Positions 1 through 3,900 of a stretch of DNA of 5,973 bases are shown here, in pieces. The translations under genes and the position numbers were made by a program. Every line of letters starts with the position of its first letter. Positions within the stretch are counted from its first letter, which is position 1. This DNA is from Phycisphaerae bacterium (GTDB lineage Bacteria > Planctomycetota > Phycisphaerae > SM23-33). The stretch lies in the NCBI GenBank assembly GCA_030610965.1, contig JAUWQU010000274.1, positions 1 to 5,973 of the forward strand. The letters are read 5' to 3'. Below the pieces are notes generated by a model that ran no database searches, was not told the DNA's origin, and saw nothing but the letters and a program-made list of their open reading frames with translations.

Positions 1-36
1 GATAGCAATCCCTGGGACCCGACCTTTGAAAACCAT
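1..36 (-). CDS. Possible start of an unidentified gene, cut by the window edge
   Basis: An ATG at 34-36 on the complement opens a frame reading MVFKGRVPGIAI to the window edge, 12 codons in all. It is preceded by an AAAGGA sequence only two bases from the ATG, which is closer than a normal ribosome binding site. It is in the same frame as, and 21 bases past, the stop of the phosphoesterase remnant. Nothing in 12 residues identifies a family. It could equally be non-coding or decayed sequence of the same former gene. The call rests only on the start codon and the purine-rich stretch. Confidence 0.12.
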   Translation of the reverse strand, partial: MVFKGRVPGIAI

Positions 37-57
37 TGTCCTTTGAATCTCGCACCC

Positions 58-192
58 CTACCGCTCGACACGCACACTCACCGCTCGACCGAGCGCGCCG
101 GCGAGCACGTCGGACTTCCTCTCGGCCTGGGCCAGGACCGCCTTCAGGGCCGGCAGATTCGCATGCATGTCTCCGAGCATCGCGACCTTCAT
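58..192 (-). pseudogene. Truncated metallophosphoesterase (calcineurin-like), N-terminal remnant
   Basis: The 44-residue product begins MKVAMLGDMHANLPALKAVL, which is a characteristic opening of calcineurin-like metallophosphoesterases. A first beta strand leads into the metal-binding D-x-H motif (D8, H10, followed by A-N), then a helix of the 'LPALKAVLAQAE' type. Family members usually run to about 150-250 residues with further GD, GNHD/N and H-x-H metal motifs. Here the frame changes character after residue 24 into Arg/Val/Ala-rich sequence and stops. The other two frames across 1-120 show none of the missing motifs. One of them (opposite phase) stays open to the edge but reads Arg- and Cys-rich sequence unlike the family. 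The start at 192 is chosen because of an AAAGGA ribosome binding site six bases upstream. A start at 276 is possible in the same frame but would overlap the hydrolase gene end and adds a basic, non-conserved extension. It lies 61 bp after the SGNH hydrolase and may share its transcript. Without the remaining metal ligands it should not be an active phosphatase. Confidence 0.55.
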
Positions 193-198
193 CAGGCG

Positions 199-204
199 TC
201 CTTT
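199..204 (-). promoter_or_regulatory. Ribosome binding site of the phosphoesterase remnant
   Basis: AAAGGA on the complement lies six bases before the ATG at 190-192. It decides the start in favour of 192 over the in-frame ATG at 276, and it suggests that translation initiation remains intact even though the downstream domain is lost. Confidence 0.5.
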
Positions 205-253
205 CGCATACCGTCCGGCGTCGAGGCCTTTTTGTCTTGATCCGAAACCCCGC

Positions 254-1042
254 TTACTTCTCCTTCTCCGAATCAAGCGTCCCCTTGCCGAGGGCCTTCA
301 GGATGCTGTTGGCGGCCTGGCGAGCCAAAACCTTGTATCCCGCGGGCGTGAAGTGAACGTTCTTGGGCTGCTGAATCTTCGAAAGCTGCGGCAGGGCCAG
401 CGCGTAGAGGTCGTCGACGGCAACGCCCTTATCGGTAATGATCTTCAGGGCGATTGCGTTGTACTTGGCCGCGTCGCCCTGAATCCGCCCCCCGGCCCCG
501 GCCGGGACGGGCGTGGTGCTCGTCCAGATGAGCTTCGCACCAGTTTTTTGGAGCAGGCCGACAAGTTCCCGCATGTTCTTGGCGTACTGGTCGGGCGGTA
601 TCTGCTGACGGCTGGTCGATGCGTTGGGGTCGGCGAGGTTCCCGCCCTTTGGCCCCATGTACTTCAGATCGTGCAGGCCCCAGTTGAAGTGAATTGCATC
701 CCACTTGCCCTTGCCGAGCCACTCGTCGAGGCTCTCAAGCCCTCTGCTCGTGGGCCCGCCGTTGGTGAGGATTCGATGCACGTTGACCTTGCCGTCCAGC
801 AGCTTCCGCGTCTCGAGCGTGTAGCCTATCGAGATCGAATCGCCGATCAGCAGCACCCGCGGGAGGCCCTCGACGTCCTTGATAGGCGTCATCGGGCCTG
901 CCTTGGGCCTGGCGGGTTTTTTCGCGGGCCTCTTCGCCGGCTTCTTCGCCATAGCGTTCGCGTTTTGCGCCTGGGCAAACCCGGCAAATATCCCAATCGC
1001 CGCCACCGCCGCAACCGCAAGAATCCCTAGATTCGCCTTCAT
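254..1042 (-). CDS. Secreted SGNH/GDSL-family hydrolase
   Basis: A 262-residue exported esterase- or lipase-like hydrolase. Residues 1-25 form a signal peptide (MK, then a long Ala/Ile/Leu-rich core, ending near AQA). Residues 31-50 are a basic Lys/Pro/Ala linker with repeated AKKP/AKRP units. The SGNH domain fills 60-252. Block I is IGDSIS with nucleophile S69. Block II is probably TNGG (G95 or G96). Block III is NWGLHD (N120-D125) in place of the usual GxND. Block V is VHFTPAGY with catalytic H230. The aspartate that normally sits three residues before that histidine is K227 here, so the enzyme may work as a Ser-His dyad or draw the acid from elsewhere. The start at 1042 is preferred over an in-frame ATG at 1090 because it gives a clean signal peptide and has AAAGG nine bases upstream. 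The substrate is unknown; the family includes carbohydrate acetylesterases and lipases. It lies 117 bp downstream of the methyltransferase gene on the same strand. Confidence 0.88.
   Translation of the reverse strand: MKANLGILAVAAVAAIGIFAGFAQAQNANAMAKKPAKRPAKKPARPKAGPMTPIKDVEGLPRVLLIGDSISIGYTLETRKLLDGKVNVHRILTNGGPTSRGLESLDEWLGKGKWDAIHFNWGLHDLKYMGPKGGNLADPNASTSRQQIPPDQYAKNMRELVGLLQKTGAKLIWTSTTPVPAGAGGRIQGDAAKYNAIALKIITDKGVAVDDLYALALPQLSKIQQPKNVHFTPAGYKVLARQAANSILKALGKGTLDSEKEK
902..949 (-). repeat. AKxP-repeat (Lys/Pro/Ala) coding tract in the hydrolase linker
   Basis: Codons 32-47 of the hydrolase encode AKKP-AKRP-AKKP-ARPK, a four-residue unit repeated about four times with small changes. 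The unit resembles the basic tails of histone H1-like proteins, yet it sits just after a signal peptide. It could tether the enzyme to acidic envelope polymers or act as a flexible spacer. The units are not identical at DNA level (AAG and AAA, CCG and CCC mixed). Confidence 0.6.
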
Positions 1043-1051
1043 GCCGGACTG

Positions 1052-1056
1052 CCTTT
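1052..1056 (-). promoter_or_regulatory. Ribosome binding site of the SGNH hydrolase
   Basis: AAAGG on the complement lies nine bases before the ATG at 1040-1042. It supports the start that places the signal peptide at the extreme N terminus, rather than the in-frame ATG at 1090. Confidence 0.45.
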
Positions 1057-1159
1057 CTTGTCTCGCCCGCCCGCCAATGTTCTGATCCATTCCCCGGGCG
1101 GCTAACTCGGCCGCGCCACCACTACCTTAACGCCCCCCGTCGCGACCGGCAACCACATG

Positions 1160-2713
1160 TCAGCCGCCGCCCGACCGGCCCAGCAGCAGGCCCAGGCCCG
1201 CCAGCGCATCGAGCACCTCGTCGACTATCCCGCGCAGCTCCGGCCACGACGCGCCACGCCCGCCGTCGGAACGGGCATCGATCTTCAGCTTGCCCGTGCG
1301 AAGCTTCTCCGCGATCGCGTCGCAAACGGCCCGGCGGTCGCGCTTGCCGTCCAACAGCGCAAGAACCCCGGCCGAGAGGCTGTCCAGTCGAACGCTGCGA
1401 TGCCTCGGATCGACCACGAGCTTGCCCTCCGCCGCCTGCCATCGCGCTACGACGCTTGCCCGCGGACTCTCCGACGGCCGGGCCGCGATTGCGGGCAGAT
1501 GCGTGTGAAGCTCCACCAGACCACTCATCGCGCAGGCCAGCAGCGCCTGGGCAAGATTGGCCCCGTCCACCTTGGCTACCGAGGATCGCACCTTTTCCAG
1601 CAACTCGGCGTACGGCACGGCCCGGCGCCTGGCGCGGTGCAGCAGTAGCAGAGCCTCCTTCAGGGCCGGCTCGGCCGTGGACAGGGCCCGCCCGGCGGGG
1701 CTGCGGAACTGTGCTGCCGCGCCGGCTGCCGCGCCGGGTTTTGCGGCGACGGGCGCCGCCTGCGAAACCAGCAGCATGCCCTCCAGCGCCGCGGGCCTCG
1801 GCCAGCGATCTGTCGCCACTTCGCTTGGGCACAGCACGTCTCTGCGGAACCGCCTGTTTCGCAGGAAGTCCACCATCTGTTCGCAACGGACCACGTCGTC
1901 GGCGACGGCCGTCAGGGCGGTACGCGATTCATCGCTCAGCAGGCCCGCCGGATCGTACAAGCCCGCGTCGCCGACGAACCGCAGCCCTGCCGACGACGAC
2001 CGGCCGACGAACTCCTCGAAACTCACCGGAAAGTTGCAGCTCTCAAGGTACTCGTGGAAAACGTATGTGGGATTCTCGCCCGCCAGCCGCTCGGCCGCGT
2101 CCCGCACGACCCGGCCATACGGGCTCTCGCCATCAAACACGTTCCGCGCGATGAGCGACAGGAACTCCATCGCCTGTTTGACCTGCTCGGCCGGCGAGTC
2201 CGCGCCGCGCGCGCCGTAGCGAAGGATGTCCCGCACCGCCCCGTTGAACCGCCAGCCCGGGTAGGTGTTGTAGCTGATCATCGCCAGCCCGTTCGGCGAG
2301 AGGCACTGCCCGCAGATGGCCAGGATGCGGTCCTGCACCGCCGGCGGGACCCACGAGTACACGCCGTGACAGAGGATGTAATCGAACCGGCCCTCGCCCG
2401 CGCTGAAGTCCATCAGATCCTGTCGGCGAAGCTCGACGTTCTCCAGGCCGAGCCTGTCGACGACGGCCTGGCCCTGCTCGATCTGCCGGGCAGACAGGTC
2501 GATGCCCACAAACCGGCTCTTCGGCAGCACTGCCGCCATCGGAATGAGATTGCCCCCCAGGCCGCAACCCAGCTCCAGCACGGCACATTCGTCCACGGGC
2601 GCCGCGGACACGCCGTACAGCGCGCCGACGACCGCCAGGCGGTCCGGGTGAGCCAGCACGAACGCCCGGTCGCTGTACGGCAGTTCATCGTATGTGCTCG
2701 ACGTGTCGGTCAT
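1160..2713 (-). CDS. Class I SAM-dependent methyltransferase with methyltransferase regulatory domain
   Basis: A 517-residue cytoplasmic protein with no signal peptide. The N-terminal half (about 1-150) is a Rossmann-type SAM-binding domain. Motif I is VLELGCGLGGN at 45-55, the acidic strand-2 motif is FVGIDLS at 68-74, and FDYILCHGVYSWVP is at 110-123. YNTYPGW at 148-154 leads into a helical region that ends with MVDFLRNRRFRRDVLC at 280-295, the pattern I know from the methyltransferase regulatory domain family (PF10119). An Ala-rich stretch at 319-334 links to a C-terminal region (about 345-517), probably winged-helix-like, ending in a Gly/Leu-rich tail. This architecture matches bacterial protein-lysine methyltransferases of the rickettsial PKMT type, but the substrate here is unknown and could be a protein or a small molecule. 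The ATG at 2713 has only a distant GAGG (12 bases) as ribosome binding site. The gene diverges from the metallopeptidase across 206 bp and is followed on the same strand by the SGNH hydrolase. Confidence 0.87.
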   Translation of the reverse strand: MTDTSSTYDELPYSDRAFVLAHPDRLAVVGALYGVSAAPVDECAVLELGCGLGGNLIPMAAVLPKSRFVGIDLSARQIEQGQAVVDRLGLENVELRRQDLMDFSAGEGRFDYILCHGVYSWVPPAVQDRILAICGQCLSPNGLAMISYNTYPGWRFNGAVRDILRYGARGADSPAEQVKQAMEFLSLIARNVFDGESPYGRVVRDAAERLAGENPTYVFHEYLESCNFPVSFEEFVGRSSSAGLRFVGDAGLYDPAGLLSDESRTALTAVADDVVRCEQMVDFLRNRRFRRDVLCPSEVATDRWPRPAALEGMLLVSQAAPVAAKPGAAAGAAAQFRSPAGRALSTAEPALKEALLLLHRARRRAVPYAELLEKVRSSVAKVDGANLAQALLACAMSGLVELHTHLPAIAARPSESPRASVVARWQAAEGKLVVDPRHRSVRLDSLSAGVLALLDGKRDRRAVCDAIAEKLRTGKLKIDARSDGGRGASWPELRGIVDEVLDALAGLGLLLGRSGGG

Positions 2714-2865
2714 GGCTGCCCGTCGCCTCGGTATTGGCCTCGCCTCGACACCTTCTCGCGTATGAGCCGCCCAATGTCAACAGCCTCGCCGCGGCGGAGC
2801 TCTTGAACCTTGGCGCGAAACCTCCGCTTGCCACCGCCGTTAGGATTGGTGGATGCGCCGACGCC

Positions 2866-2886
2866 GGCCCGCGACGTTCGCGGGCC
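2866..2886 (+). promoter_or_regulatory. Perfect 9-bp inverted repeat in the metallopeptidase leader
   Basis: GGCCCGCGA at 2866-2874 is exactly repeated in reverse complement as TCGCGGGCC at 2878-2886, with a three-base loop (CGT). It ends 19 bases before the GGAG ribosome binding site and 33 bases before the metallopeptidase start. No T-run follows, so it is not a typical intrinsic terminator. It could be an RNA stem-loop in the 5' leader or a protein-binding operator that affects either divergent gene. Confidence 0.4.
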
Positions 2887-2905
2887 TGCATCTCCCTCGA
2901 CACAC

Positions 2906-2909
2906 GGAG
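2906..2909 (+). promoter_or_regulatory. Ribosome binding site of the metallopeptidase
   Basis: GGAG lies ten bases before the ATG at 2920. It fixes the start immediately before the signal peptide, although the same frame stays open upstream as far as an ATG at 2692 inside the methyltransferase gene. Confidence 0.4.
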
Positions 2910-2919
2910 CACCGACGAC

Positions 2920-3663
2920 ATGAAGCCATGGACGATTATCCTCACACTGGCCATAGCGTTTGCGATGCTGGCGCTGCCCTGCCCCACGAGCACCGGCATG
3001 GACAAGGCCGCGTCAACCCAGCCTGACAAACCAACCAGCTACTACGCCAAACGCCAGCTTCGCGGCTGGACGCTGCGGGTGAACAAGGACCTGCTCAAGC
3101 AGGAGCACTCCAAACTCCTGGCCGACGTCCTGGCCGAGATAGACAACCACTTCTATCGCATCGAGAGAGTCATCCCCGCCAAAGCCCTCGCACATCTCAA
3201 GACGGTCGTCATCTGGCTGGAGCTGAACAACCCCAAGAGCCGGAACTGCCAGTACCACCCCAACGCCGGCTGGCTCAAGAAGAACAACTACAACCCAGAC
3301 AAGGTCAAGTGCGTGGATATCGGCAGCGCCAAGGGCTTCCTCAACGCCGTCAAACACCAGCCGTGCGTCATCCTGCACGAGTTGGCCCACGCCTACCACG
3401 ACCAGGTCCTCGACTTCGAGCACCCCAAGATCATGGCATGCTACCAGACCGCCAGGAAGTCCGGCACCTACGACAAGGTGCTGATATGGAACGGCCGCGT
3501 CGGCAAGCACTACGCGATGACCAACCAGAAGGAATACTTCGCCGAGGACACCGAGGCCTACTTCGGCACGAACGACATATTCCCGTTCGTCAAGGCGGAG
3601 CTCAAGAAGCACGACCCCAACATGTACGCCGCGCTTGAGGAAGTCTGGCACGTCAAGCGCTGA
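2920..3663 (+). CDS. Secreted zinc metallopeptidase (HExxH, MtfA/lethal-factor-like layout)
   Basis: A 247-residue protein. An N-terminal signal peptide (MKPW, then a hydrophobic core from 5 to about 20) indicates export. A Cys at 21 follows LALP, which is a poor lipobox because of the proline. The catalytic motif is ILHELAHAYHD, with zinc ligands H153 and H157 and general base E154. About 48 residues later, QKEYFAEDTEAYFG supplies a probable third ligand (E205, E209 or E212). HExxH followed by E-x-F/Y-A-E and an aromatic is the arrangement seen in gluzincins such as MtfA (M90) and the anthrax lethal factor-like (M34) domains. The stretch continues NDIFPF, then KKHDP, which looks conserved in type. 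C110, C131, C149 and C174 could form disulfides outside the cytoplasm. Its substrate is not evident. It starts after GGAG at 2906 and is transcribed away from the methyltransferase and towards the PEP-CTERM gene. Assignment to a zinc metallopeptidase is strong; the exact family is uncertain. Confidence 0.82.
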   Translation: MKPWTIILTLAIAFAMLALPCPTSTGMDKAASTQPDKPTSYYAKRQLRGWTLRVNKDLLKQEHSKLLADVLAEIDNHFYRIERVIPAKALAHLKTVVIWLELNNPKSRNCQYHPNAGWLKKNNYNPDKVKCVDIGSAKGFLNAVKHQPCVILHELAHAYHDQVLDFEHPKIMACYQTARKSGTYDKVLIWNGRVGKHYAMTNQKEYFAEDTEAYFGTNDIFPFVKAELKKHDPNMYAALEEVWHVKR

Positions 3664-3900
3664 CCGGACAGGTTACGGCCGCATCCTCCAATGGCCCTGA
3701 GTTAAGGATTCGAACTGGTCCCCGGGGAACCATATCTTCGTCCATTGCCCCGCGCATACGAAGGGCGAGAGCCGCACAAGGTAGTTGGCGTGCCGTCTTA
3801 TGAGAGAGAGGCATCTCTCGGAGCAGGTTGACTGGACACGTTACTGCTGCACGGGCATCTCGCCCTTTTGTCTACTCAGGTTGTCTACGTCTTCACAGAA
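3664..3900. other. Convergent intergenic spacer with small inverted repeats
   Basis: This 237-bp spacer lies between the ends of two convergent genes. No convincing gene is seen. Small inverted repeats are present: CTTCGT at 3736-3741 against ACGAAG at 3758-3763 (16-base loop), and GAGAGA at 3804-3809 against TCTCTC at 3814-3819 (4-base loop). A GC-rich near-palindrome also sits around 3717-3731. Only the element at 3853-3873 has a T-rich tail. The base composition is lower in GC than in the flanking genes. Confidence 0.5.
3853..3873 (+). terminator. Weak candidate intrinsic terminator
   Basis: GGGC at 3853-3856 pairs with GCCC at 3862-3865 around a five-base loop and is followed by TTTTGTCT. 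The stem is only four base pairs, and the site lies about 190 bases after the metallopeptidase stop, so it is a weak candidate. No better hairpin plus T-run was found on either strand of the spacer. Confidence 0.22.

Larger units (their letters stand above)
2714..2919. promoter_or_regulatory. Divergent intergenic region between methyltransferase and metallopeptidase
   Basis: This 206-bp gap must hold the start of transcription for two divergent genes. It contains a TTGACA hexamer on the minus strand (2775-2780), 61 bases before the methyltransferase start, but no matching -10 box at 16-18 bases. It also holds a 10-bp GC palindrome at 2787-2796 (CGCCGCGGCG) and a perfect 9-bp stem-loop at 2866-2886. 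On the plus strand TAGGAT at 2841-2846 resembles a -10 box but has no good -35. The promoter role is inferred from gene orientation rather than from clear boxes. Confidence 0.4.

Noticed and set aside
167..1030. 287-codon plus-strand open frame opposite the SGNH hydrolase
   Set aside because: Antisense shadow; the minus strand carries a signal peptide and SGNH motifs, while this frame shows no domain.
1098..1114. GCGGC/GCCGC hairpin after the methyltransferase stop as a terminator
   Set aside because: The stem has only five base pairs and a seven-base loop, with no T-run on the minus strand; such stems arise often by chance in GC-rich DNA.
1122..1886. Long Arg/Gly/Ala-rich open frame inside the methyltransferase on the same strand
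   Set aside because: Low-complexity alternate-frame reading of the methyltransferase C-terminal half, which has recognisable protein features in its own frame.
2775..2780. TTGACA on the minus strand as a methyltransferase -35 box
   Set aside because: It matches the -35 consensus, but no TATAAT-like hexamer lies 16-18 bases downstream, so I did not call a promoter from it.
2692..2919. Upstream extension of the metallopeptidase to an ATG at 2692
   Set aside because: It would overlap the start of the divergent methyltransferase gene and bury the signal peptide; the ATG at 2920 has a ribosome binding site.
3013..3651. Long open frame antisense to the metallopeptidase (212 codons)
   Set aside because: It is a shadow of the real gene in GC-rich DNA: Val/Leu/Gly-rich, no recognisable domain, and opposite a well-supported peptidase.
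3703..3722. GGATTCGAACTGG in the spacer, resembling the T-arm of a minus-strand tRNA
   Set aside because: The stem bases on either side of TTCGAAT do not pair properly, and no acceptor, D or anticodon arm can be drawn around it.
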